This document shows positions 1-5,895 of a stretch of DNA of 8,231 nt, piece by piece. The position numbers were made by a program, and so were the translations under genes. The notes under the pieces were generated by a model. It saw nothing but the letters and a program-made list of their open reading frames with translations. It had not been told where the DNA came from and did not search any database. Every line of letters begins with the position of its first letter. The first letter of the stretch is position 1. The stretch comes from Gammaproteobacteria bacterium (GTDB lineage: Bacteria > Pseudomonadota > Gammaproteobacteria > Steroidobacterales > Steroidobacteraceae), in the NCBI GenBank assembly GCA_030040525.1, contig JASHTN010000192.1:1-8231 (forward strand), written 5' to 3'.

Positions 1-500
1 TGCGGCGCGTGCGCGGCCTGCGCGGCGTGCGGCACGTGTACCGCGGCCCGCGCCGCGAGCGCTGCCTCGATGACGCTGCCGAACACGGCCTGCGTCTTGT
101 GCATGTCGAGCGGGGTCGGCAGCACGGCGAAGACCTTCGAGCCCCGCAGCGCTGTCGCCACCGGCTTCTCGAGCGCTTCGGTGGCGAACACCAGTACGAC
201 GGCGTGCGGCGCACGTGCGTGCGCGGCATCGACCGCAGCGCGTACCTCGGGCACTTCGCGCGCATCGAGCACCAGCACCTGGGCGCGCCTGCGGTTGCCC
301 ATGCTCTCGAAAGCGGCGTCGAGTGAATCGACCGGACGGATGCCGGCCTGGCCGCCGAGCGCCTGGCCGAGCTCGAGCAGAAATTCGTCGCGGGTGGTAA
401 CGGCGGTGACCTCCACCTGCGGCTGGGACGATGCGGGCTGGGCGGGCGTGCCGCTCGCGGCGGCTGGGTGGCGCGACTGATTCGGTGCTGGACTGGCCAC
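1..500 (-). CDS. Partial protein with N-terminal degenerate receiver-like domain (C-terminus outside window)
   Basis: The reverse strand is open from a GTG at 500 to the left edge (166 whole codons), with mostly G/C third positions after the first dozen codons. Residues 1-28 are rich in Pro, Ala, Ser and Gln, probably a flexible tail. Residues 29-152 alternate strands and helices like a response-regulator receiver: VEVTAVTTRDEF, a second strand near IRPVDSL, QVLVLDAR (74-81, Asp79 at the usual phosphoacceptor strand), AVVLVFAT (100-107) and VFAVLPTPLD (123-132). The conserved lysine before the last proline is absent (PTP), and the N-terminal acidic pair is not evident, so phosphorylation in the ordinary way is doubtful. 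Ala/His-rich sequence after 150 looks like a linker to an unseen domain. GTG 500 was chosen because AGGCAGAGAGA lies just upstream. The frame stays open to a stop at 645-647, so GTG 575 or TTG 527 are possible but have poorer upstream sites. Family not recognised. It is transcribed divergently from prkA. Confidence 0.72.
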   Translation of the reverse strand, partial: MASPAPNQSRHPAAASGTPAQPASSQPQVEVTAVTTRDEFLLELGQALGGQAGIRPVDSLDAAFESMGNRRRAQVLVLDAREVPEVRAAVDAAHARAPHAVVLVFATEALEKPVATALRGSKVFAVLPTPLDMHKTQAVFGSVIEAALAARAAVHVPHAAQAAHAP

Positions 501-721
501 AGTGGAGTCTCTCTGCCTTTCTGCCAAACCACTGAACGCGAACGGGTCTTCGGTTGCCGCAATGCCGCCGCGCACCGCGTGCGCCGCGCGCAGAACCTCG
601 CGGTTGCAGGATATGTAGCCTCGGCGGCAGCGCAGTGCGTCAGTTCACAATAACGACAGCCTGCGTCGGGCTGCAGCGACGGCACTCCTCAAACTCTGAA
701 GCACTGCTCGCTTCACGGGCA

Positions 722-740
722 GTGCGGCTCCTGGCCGCAC
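722..740. repeat. Perfect 7-bp hairpin in the divergent region
   Basis: GTGCGGC (722-728) and GCCGCAC (734-740) are exact reverse complements around the 5-base loop TCCTG. No T-run follows on either strand, so it is not a standard intrinsic terminator. It lies about 220 bases upstream of the divergent minus-strand start and about 450 bases from prkA. Role unknown; in GC-rich DNA it could be chance. Confidence 0.4.
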
Positions 741-1098
741 GCGCCACGCGTTCGAGCGCTGGGGCGCCGCGCGAGTACCATGTGCGCACCCCGCGGTACG
801 CGCGTCGGCTGCCCCGCGCCGCCGCTGTGCTCGAGGCTGCAGCTCGCTGCCGCAGGAGCTCACCGACGTAGCGCCCGGGCGAGCGGCCGCGAGGCGCGGG
901 GATAAAGCGGGGCGCGCGCCGCCAGCCGCGCACGTGGCACGCTTTGCAATCAGTCACTTAAGACCTGCGCGCCGCCGGCGCTGCGGTTGCGGCGCAAGGG
1001 AACTGGCGTCCCGGCGCCGCTTCAGTGAACAATCCGCGCCTGTGACCGTCTTAACGTAATAGGTGTATCAGGATCGGAAGGCCGTCACTCATTTGGGT

Positions 1099-1148
1099 GC
1101 GGCGTTCGATCTAAGTTAACAACCGTTGACGCCGCCGGCGTCGCCGGC
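1099..1148 (+). promoter_or_regulatory. Overlapping, mutually exclusive hairpins before prkA
   Basis: Three inverted repeats share bases. GCGGCGT (1099-1105) pairs with ACGCCGC (1129-1135) around an AT-richer 23-base segment. GACGCC-GCC-GGCGTC spans 1128-1142. GCCGGC-GTC-GCCGGC spans 1134-1148. Any one prevents the others from forming fully. The last ends about 30 bases before the prkA Shine-Dalgarno sequence. If transcription starts upstream of about 1099, the prkA leader RNA could switch folds; if it starts within the AT-rich segment, the repeats could be operator half-sites. Both are inference. The pairing itself is visible directly. Confidence 0.4.
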
Positions 1149-1192
1149 ACCCACGCTCGAGGCTGGAGTTGAGCCCACGGGAGGGAAGGACG

Positions 1193-3154
1193 ATGCGATC
1201 GTTCGCTGCTGACCAGGATTCTCGCGGCACCACTACCGGATTCATCGACGCGCTGAGCTCCTTCAGCCGCCAGCACCGCGCGCAGCGTTGGGAAGGAACC
1301 TTCGGCGAGTTCCTCACCAGCATCCTGCCGACGCGGCCCGAGGCGTTCGCGCGCAGCAGCCACGAGTACATCTGGGACATGCTGCGCTGGCACGGGCGCG
1401 CCGCGCAGCCGGAGGCGGCGGAGAGCGCGCGTGCGCGCGAGCTGTTCAAGCGCGAGCTGTTCGGCATCGACGAGCCGCTGTCGCGCGTGGTCGATTACTT
1501 CAAGGCGGCCGCGGCGGGCTCGGACGTCGGACGGCGGCTGCTGCTGCTGCTCGGACCGCCGTCCGGCGGCAAGTCCACCGTGGCAATTCTCCTCAAGCGC
1601 GGGCTCGAGGAATACAGCCGCACCGAGGAGGGCGCGCTCTACGCCATCCGCGGCTCGCCGCTGCGCGAGAACCCGCTGAACCTGATTCCGATGAGCCTGC
1701 GGCCGGAATTCCGCGAGCGCTACGGTGTGCACGTGCAGGGCGAGCTGTCGCCCTGGGCGCGCGATTTCGTCGAGCGCGAGTTCGAAGGCGACTTCGTGCG
1801 CGTGCCGGTCGAGCGCGTGTTCCTGGCCGAGGCCTCGCGCATCGGCATCGGCACCTACGCCCCGCACGATCCCACCACCGCCGACATCGCCGACCTGGTC
1901 GGGTCGGTCGACCTGGCCAAGGTCGCCCAGATCGGCGACGAGGGCGACCCGCGCGCCTGGTCGTGGTCCGGCGCGGTGTATGCGGCCAGCCGCGGCATGC
2001 TCGAGATGATCGAGATCCTGAAGGTGAAGCGCGAGTTCCTCTACCTGCTGCTCACCCTCACGCAGGAGAAGAACGTCAAGGTATCGCGCTTCCCGCTCAT
2101 CTACCTCGACGAGACGATCCTCGCGCACACCAATCTCGCCGAGTTTCACAAGTTCCTGCAGGAGAAGGAGAACGAGGCGCTGCTCGACCGCATGGTGATC
2201 ATCAAGATCCCGTACGCGCTCTCCTATCGCGACGAGGCGCGCATCTACCAGAAGCTGGTGTCGGGCGCACCGGCGTTCCGCAACGTGCACCTCGATCCGC
2301 ACGTGCTGAATCTCGCGGCCGTGTTCGCCATTCTCACGCGGCTCGCCAAGCCCGAGCGCGAAGGTCTCGACCTGCCGAAGAAGCTGCGGCTGTACGCCGG
2401 CGAGGCGGTCGAGGGCATGCCGGAGACCGAGGCCGCGCGGCTGCGCGCCGAGACCCCCGAGGAGGGCATGACCGGCGTCAGCCCGCGCTTCGTGATCAAC
2501 GCGATTTCCAACGCCATCACCCGCGGCAATACCCAGAGCCTGACCAGCATGGAGCTGCTGCTTGCGCTCAAGGACGGCATCGAGAGCGATGCGCGGATGG
2601 ACGCCAAGCAGAAGAAGGCCTGGATCGACCACCTGGTGACGGCCCGCAAGGAGTTCTACAACCGCTGGGTCAAGGAGGACGTGCACCGGGCGATGTTCGC
2701 CTCTTTCGAGGAAGAGGCGCAGCAGCTGCTCGAGAAGTACCTGGACGAGGTCGAGGCGTCGCTCGATCACCGCCAGGTCACCGACCCGATCACCGGCGAG
2801 AACCGCGCGGCGGACGAGCGCTTCCTGCGCTCGGTCGAGGAAAAGATCAAGGTGTCGGATTCCGGCAAGCTGTCGTTCCGCCAGGAGGTGGTGCGCAAGG
2901 CCATGGTGGCGTTCAAGGCGGGTGAGAAATTCAAGTTGGCGAGCCACGCGCGCATGCGCGAGGCGATCGAGCAGTACCTGTTCGAGGAGCGCCGCGACGT
3001 GCTGCGGCTGGTGACTTCCACCGCCCGACCCGATGAGGAAGCGCGCCAGAAGATCTCGGTCGTGCAGCAGCGCCTGGTGAGCGAATACGGCTACGACGAG
3101 CACAGCGCCAAGGAGGCCTTGAGCTACGTGACCACGCTGCTCGCACAGGAATAA
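1193..3154 (+). CDS. prkA: PrkA family AAA+ serine protein kinase (YeaG homologue)
   Basis: Cytoplasmic AAA+ ATPase of the PrkA/YeaG family, classically annotated as a serine protein kinase; an ATP-dependent protease role has also been proposed for family members. The product is 653 residues, close to the 644 of E. coli YeaG. Residues about 15-395 form the PrkA AAA+ domain: GIDEPLSRVVDYF at 91-103 ahead of the P-loop, Walker A GPPSGGKST at 121-129, family block RVPVERVFLAEASRIGIGTY at 203-222, and a Walker B-like stretch PLIYLDE at 301-307 followed by TILAHTNLAEF. The remainder is the PrkA C-terminal domain, helical and charged. The reading frame extends 8 codons upstream to a TTG at 1169, but ATG 1193 is preferred: GGAGG at 1180-1184 sits 8 bases before it and the resulting length fits the family. 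It is the first gene of the prkA-yeaH-spoVR operon. In E. coli yeaGH responds to nitrogen starvation and stationary phase. No damage is seen. Confidence 0.96.
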   Translation: MRSFAADQDSRGTTTGFIDALSSFSRQHRAQRWEGTFGEFLTSILPTRPEAFARSSHEYIWDMLRWHGRAAQPEAAESARARELFKRELFGIDEPLSRVVDYFKAAAAGSDVGRRLLLLLGPPSGGKSTVAILLKRGLEEYSRTEEGALYAIRGSPLRENPLNLIPMSLRPEFRERYGVHVQGELSPWARDFVEREFEGDFVRVPVERVFLAEASRIGIGTYAPHDPTTADIADLVGSVDLAKVAQIGDEGDPRAWSWSGAVYAASRGMLEMIEILKVKREFLYLLLTLTQEKNVKVSRFPLIYLDETILAHTNLAEFHKFLQEKENEALLDRMVIIKIPYALSYRDEARIYQKLVSGAPAFRNVHLDPHVLNLAAVFAILTRLAKPEREGLDLPKKLRLYAGEAVEGMPETEAARLRAETPEEGMTGVSPRFVINAISNAITRGNTQSLTSMELLLALKDGIESDARMDAKQKKAWIDHLVTARKEFYNRWVKEDVHRAMFASFEEEAQQLLEKYLDEVEASLDHRQVTDPITGENRAADERFLRSVEEKIKVSDSGKLSFRQEVVRKAMVAFKAGEKFKLASHARMREAIEQYLFEERRDVLRLVTSTARPDEEARQKISVVQQRLVSEYGYDEHSAKEALSYVTTLLAQE

Positions 3155-3158
3155 GCTC

Positions 3159-3172
3159 TGGCGGCGCCGCCA
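3159..3172 (+). repeat. 14-bp perfect palindrome in the prkA-yeaH spacer
   Basis: TGGCGGCGCCGCCA is an exact palindrome starting 5 bases after the prkA stop codon, and is followed directly by a run of A (3172-3177) and then the yeaH GGAG (3178-3181). As RNA it would form a short, very stable G/C stem. The following bases are A rather than T, so it is not an intrinsic terminator on the plus strand. It could act as a 3' stability element after prkA or modulate yeaH translation, which is inference. Confidence 0.5.
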
Positions 3173-3193
3173 AAAAAGGAGTACGAGTAGCAC

Positions 3194-4420
3194 ATGGAAG
3201 GGGACCAGGGCAGGCGCGAGGAGGGCGCGGCCGGCGGCGCCGGCAAGTGGTACGAGCTGTTCTCGCGCGGCGCCCGCGACTGGCTGCGCCACGACGAGAA
3301 GGTGCGCGAGGCGGTGCGCGCCAACCTGCCGGAGATCATCGCGGGCGGCGAGGTCATCAACGACGGCGCACGCACCGTGCGCGTGCCGGTCCGCATGCTC
3401 GAGCACTACCACTTCCGGCTGCGTCGGCCCGAGGAAGCGCAGGGCGCCGGCCAGGGCAAGGCCAAGCCCGGCGACGTGCTGTCCGACCCGGCGCGCGAGC
3501 GCGGCCCCGGGGAGAAAGGCGCAGGCGGCCGCGACGAGGGCGAGGTGCAGCTGCTGCTCGAGTTCAAGGTCGATGACATCGTCGACTGGCTGTGGGAAGA
3601 GATGCAGCTGCCGAATCTCAAGGCGCGGGTCGGTCCGTCGGACGAGAGCGACTGGACACGCGAGGGCTGGGACCGGCGCGGCGCGCGCTCGCGGCTCGAC
3701 CGGCGACGCTCCTTCAAGGAGCTGGTCAAGCGCCGCGGCGCACCGGGGGCGACTCCGACGTTCACGGACGAGGACCTGCGCTTCCGGCAGCTGGCGCGGC
3801 GGCGCCAGCCCGCGGTGCACGCCGTGGTGTTCTTCATGCTGGATGTCTCCGGCAGCATGTCCGACCGCGACCGCAAGCTCGCCAAGACGTTCTTCTTCTG
3901 GGTAGTGCAGGGGCTGCGGCGCCAGTACCGCTCGCTCGAGACGCTGTTCGTCGCGCACACCACCGAAGCCTGGGAATTCAACGAGCCGGATTTCTTCCAG
4001 GTGACCGGCACCGGCGGCACGGTCGCCTCGAGCGGACTGCTCAAGGTGCGCGAGGTCATCGACACGCGCTTCAACCCCGGGCGCAGCAACATCTACCTGT
4101 TCTACGCCTCCGACGGCGATAACTCGGTGAGCGACGCCGCGGAGGCGCGCGCGGCGCTCGCTTCCGTGGCCGCCGACACCTGCTTCACGGGCTACGTGGA
4201 GGTGTCATCCGGACTCTCGCGCCAGCTCGCCACCGAGACCGGCAAACTCTTCGCCGAGCTCTCCGGCGCCGGCTGCGCGGTCGGCAGCTACGCCCTCAAC
4301 GATTTCGACGACGTCTGGGGGGCGGTGCGGCACTTCTTCACGGCCGAGAGCCACAGCCCCGATGGTCCGCGCGCGGCGGATGCTCCGGCCGGCGGCGCCC
4401 CGCAGGCCGGCAGCCCATGA
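3194..4420 (+). CDS. yeaH: YeaH / DUF444 family protein with von Willebrand A metal-binding domain
   Basis: Partner protein of PrkA, family DUF444 (UPF0229); molecular role not established. It has 408 residues, against 427 for E. coli YeaH. Residues 1-140 hold the family N-terminal part, with a Gly/Lys/Arg-rich stretch at 82-115 that is probably disordered. A basic linker (160-182, many Arg) leads to a von Willebrand A domain at about 205-385. The metal-site motif DVSGSM is at 217-222, a TGGT segment at 273-276 and YASDGDN at 304-310, so divalent-metal binding looks intact. The tail 385-408 is Ala/Pro/Gly-rich low complexity. ATG 3194 is the first start after an in-frame TAG at 3188-3190; the only good Shine-Dalgarno match (GGAG, 3178-3181) is 12 bases away, slightly long. 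The gene lies 39 bases after prkA and its stop overlaps the spoVR start. The product is expected to be cytoplasmic; no signal peptide is visible. Confidence 0.95.
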   Translation: MEGDQGRREEGAAGGAGKWYELFSRGARDWLRHDEKVREAVRANLPEIIAGGEVINDGARTVRVPVRMLEHYHFRLRRPEEAQGAGQGKAKPGDVLSDPARERGPGEKGAGGRDEGEVQLLLEFKVDDIVDWLWEEMQLPNLKARVGPSDESDWTREGWDRRGARSRLDRRRSFKELVKRRGAPGATPTFTDEDLRFRQLARRRQPAVHAVVFFMLDVSGSMSDRDRKLAKTFFFWVVQGLRRQYRSLETLFVAHTTEAWEFNEPDFFQVTGTGGTVASSGLLKVREVIDTRFNPGRSNIYLFYASDGDNSVSDAAEARAALASVAADTCFTGYVEVSSGLSRQLATETGKLFAELSGAGCAVGSYALNDFDDVWGAVRHFFTAESHSPDGPRAADAPAGGAPQAGSP

Positions 4421-5775
4421 CCGAGGACTGGCGCAGCTACGTGCAGCGCATCGAGGAGCTCGCGGCACGCTCCGGACTCAGCTTCAACCCGGTGGACTTC
4501 GAGGCGGTCCCCGACAGCTTCATGATGGAGGTCGCCATCTACGGCCTGCCGGTGCGCATGCCGCACTGGTCGTTCGGCGTGCGCTACATCTATCAGCTCA
4601 TCCAGCGACGCATGGGCCACTCGCGGCTCTTCGAGGTGGTGTTTCCCGGTAACCCGGGACACGCCTATCTCGCCGAGAGCAACGGCCTGGCCGAGAACAT
4701 TCTGGTCACCGCCCACGTGCTCGGTCACGCGGACTTCTCGCGCAACAATCTGCTGTTCCGCCGCTGCCAGCAGCAGGTCAGCGAGCGCATCGTCGAGCAC
4801 GCCGCCAGCCACGCGCGCCAGATCCAGCACAACATCGAGGCCCACGGCGCACAGCGCGTCGAGGCGGTGCTCGATGCGGCGCTCGCTCTCGAGCAGCACA
4901 TCGACGTCGACCAGGACCTGCGCCGCGAGCGTTATGCGGAGTATCTCGCCGATCCGCGCACTCTGGTCGACGATACGTTCCGTAAGCGCTTCGCCGCGCT
5001 CGAGCCGGCCGCACCCTCCGCCAGCCTGGAGCGCAAGCGCGCCCCCGTTCCGCCGCACGCGGAGCGCGACCTGCTGTGGTTCGTGGCCAACTACGCGCCC
5101 GAGATGGAGAGCTGGGAGCGCGACATCTTTCTCGCGGTTCGCGAGGAGTCGTTCTACTTTTACCCGGTGTTCGCCACGCAGATCATGAACGAAGGCTGGG
5201 CATCCTACTGGCACGCGCGCCTCCTGCGCGAGGCGGACTTCGTGCCGCAGCAGTCGTACCTCGACGCCATCAAGTGCCACTCCGACGTGGTGCGGCCGAT
5301 CGCCGCCGAGCAGCAGGTGTCGCTCAGCGTCAACCCCTATCACCTCGGCTTCGCGATGTGGGAGAAGATCGTCGCGAAGGACGGGCTGGACGCCGCGCGC
5401 CGCATCATGGAGCAGGATGACGACTTCGCGTTCGTGCGCAACCACCTGACGCGCGAGCTGGCCGACGAGCTCGGCCTGTTCCGTTACAGCGCGCGCAGCG
5501 ACGGTCAGATCAAGGTGCTCGAGCAGGACCTCACGGCGCTGCACGAAGCGCTGCTCGCCCCCAGATACAACTTCGGCGCACCGGTCGTGTCGGCCGCGCA
5601 CGTGCGCAACGACGGCACCCTCGAGCTCACCCACGACAGCTCGGTCGACGGCCGTGGGCTTGACCTCGAGCGTAGCCGTAAGGTCCTCGACTACATGCAG
5701 AAGGTCTGGCGCCGGCCGATCGTCCTCACTACGGTAAATCAGGCCGGCTCCGCCCTGGAGCTGACCGCGCCCTGA
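4417..5775 (+). CDS. spoVR: SpoVR family protein (YcgB homologue)
   Basis: SpoVR-family protein, named for Bacillus stage V sporulation (cortex formation) but widespread in non-sporulating Proteobacteria as YcgB. Biochemical activity unknown. It has 452 residues, somewhat shorter than E. coli YcgB (about 510). Conserved blocks are visible: PDSFMMEVAIYGLPVRMPHW (32-51), YLAESNGLAENILVTAHVLG (84-103) continuing into HADF, giving H100-x3-H104, ERDIFLAVREESFYFYPVFA (234-253), MNEGWASYWH (257-266), and SLSVNPYHLGFAMWEKI (302-318). The repeated His/Glu motifs suggest a metal site, which is inference. The C-terminal 70 residues are the family's beta-rich end, finishing RRPIVLTTVNQAG. Its ATG lies inside the yeaH stop (ATGA), so translation is probably coupled to yeaH. 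A possible insertion-free, shorter build relative to E. coli is the only oddity; the reading frame is intact. Confidence 0.95.
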   Translation: MTEDWRSYVQRIEELAARSGLSFNPVDFEAVPDSFMMEVAIYGLPVRMPHWSFGVRYIYQLIQRRMGHSRLFEVVFPGNPGHAYLAESNGLAENILVTAHVLGHADFSRNNLLFRRCQQQVSERIVEHAASHARQIQHNIEAHGAQRVEAVLDAALALEQHIDVDQDLRRERYAEYLADPRTLVDDTFRKRFAALEPAAPSASLERKRAPVPPHAERDLLWFVANYAPEMESWERDIFLAVREESFYFYPVFATQIMNEGWASYWHARLLREADFVPQQSYLDAIKCHSDVVRPIAAEQQVSLSVNPYHLGFAMWEKIVAKDGLDAARRIMEQDDDFAFVRNHLTRELADELGLFRYSARSDGQIKVLEQDLTALHEALLAPRYNFGAPVVSAAHVRNDGTLELTHDSSVDGRGLDLERSRKVLDYMQKVWRRPIVLTTVNQAGSALELTAP

Positions 5776-5895
5776 CCGGTGTCCGCAACGGTGCCGGCTC
5801 TGGCCGCCGGCCAGTCTCGCGGAGTAGGCTTTCGCCCTTACCGGTGATGCTCCTTGCGGGCACCGCTAGTCGAATAAGCCGGGGGAGCTTTCGCC
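5776..5895 (+). other. Spacer between spoVR and the EF-G-like gene, with a hairpin
   Basis: These 120 bases hold a perfect hairpin CTGGCC-GCC-GGCCAG at 5800-5814, 24 bases after the spoVR stop. The sequence after it (TCTCGC) has no T-run, so it is at best a weak or Rho-assisted end. A shorter inverted repeat CGGTG/CACCG flanks 5842-5865. The downstream gene's ribosome binding site (GGAG, 5884-5887) is at the 3' end. No clear promoter was recognised, so read-through from the operon into the next gene cannot be excluded. Confidence 0.45.

Larger units (their letters stand above)
501..1192. other. Long divergent intergenic region upstream of prkA
   Basis: About 690 bases separate the minus-strand gene from prkA. 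The reading frames here have no family resemblance or ribosome binding site that I trust. Visible structure: a hairpin GTGCGGC/GCCGCAC at 722-740; an inverted repeat GTACC/GGTAC at 775-799, with an 8-base palindrome GTGCGCAC in its loop; a hairpin at 969-981; and a cluster of inverted repeats at 1099-1148. AT-richer patches that could hold promoters lie at 605-660 (reverse-strand TACATAT at 617-611, without a well-spaced -35), 945-963, 1040-1075 and 1106-1127. I could not assign a clear sigma-70 promoter. No tRNA or known small RNA was recognised. The length suggests regulated divergent transcription, which is inference. Confidence 0.6.

Noticed and set aside
70..480. A 136-codon plus-strand frame at the left end
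   Set aside because: Ser/Thr/Ala/Arg-rich shadow of the minus-strand gene, whose translation shows a plausible alternating strand/helix fold.
640..957. A 105-codon minus-strand frame in the divergent region
   Set aside because: Arg/Ala/Ser-rich with no hydrophobic core and no good ribosome binding site; it overlaps hairpins in what appears to be non-coding DNA.
1169..1192. Upstream TTG start for prkA (8 extra codons)
   Set aside because: The Shine-Dalgarno GGAGG at 1180-1184 lies inside this extension and is ideally spaced for ATG 1193.
3159..3177. Intrinsic terminator between prkA and yeaH
   Set aside because: The stem is followed by A, not T, on the plus strand, and the genes form a close operon.
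1085..3958. A 957-codon open frame on the minus strand opposite prkA and yeaH
   Set aside because: It is the antisense shadow of two clear family genes in GC-rich DNA. Its translation is dominated by Leu, Ala, Arg, His, Val and Glu with no recognisable domain, and it crosses the boundary between two genes.
4288..5634. A 448-codon minus-strand frame opposite spoVR
   Set aside because: Composition typical of an antisense shadow. The plus strand encodes an unmistakable SpoVR protein.
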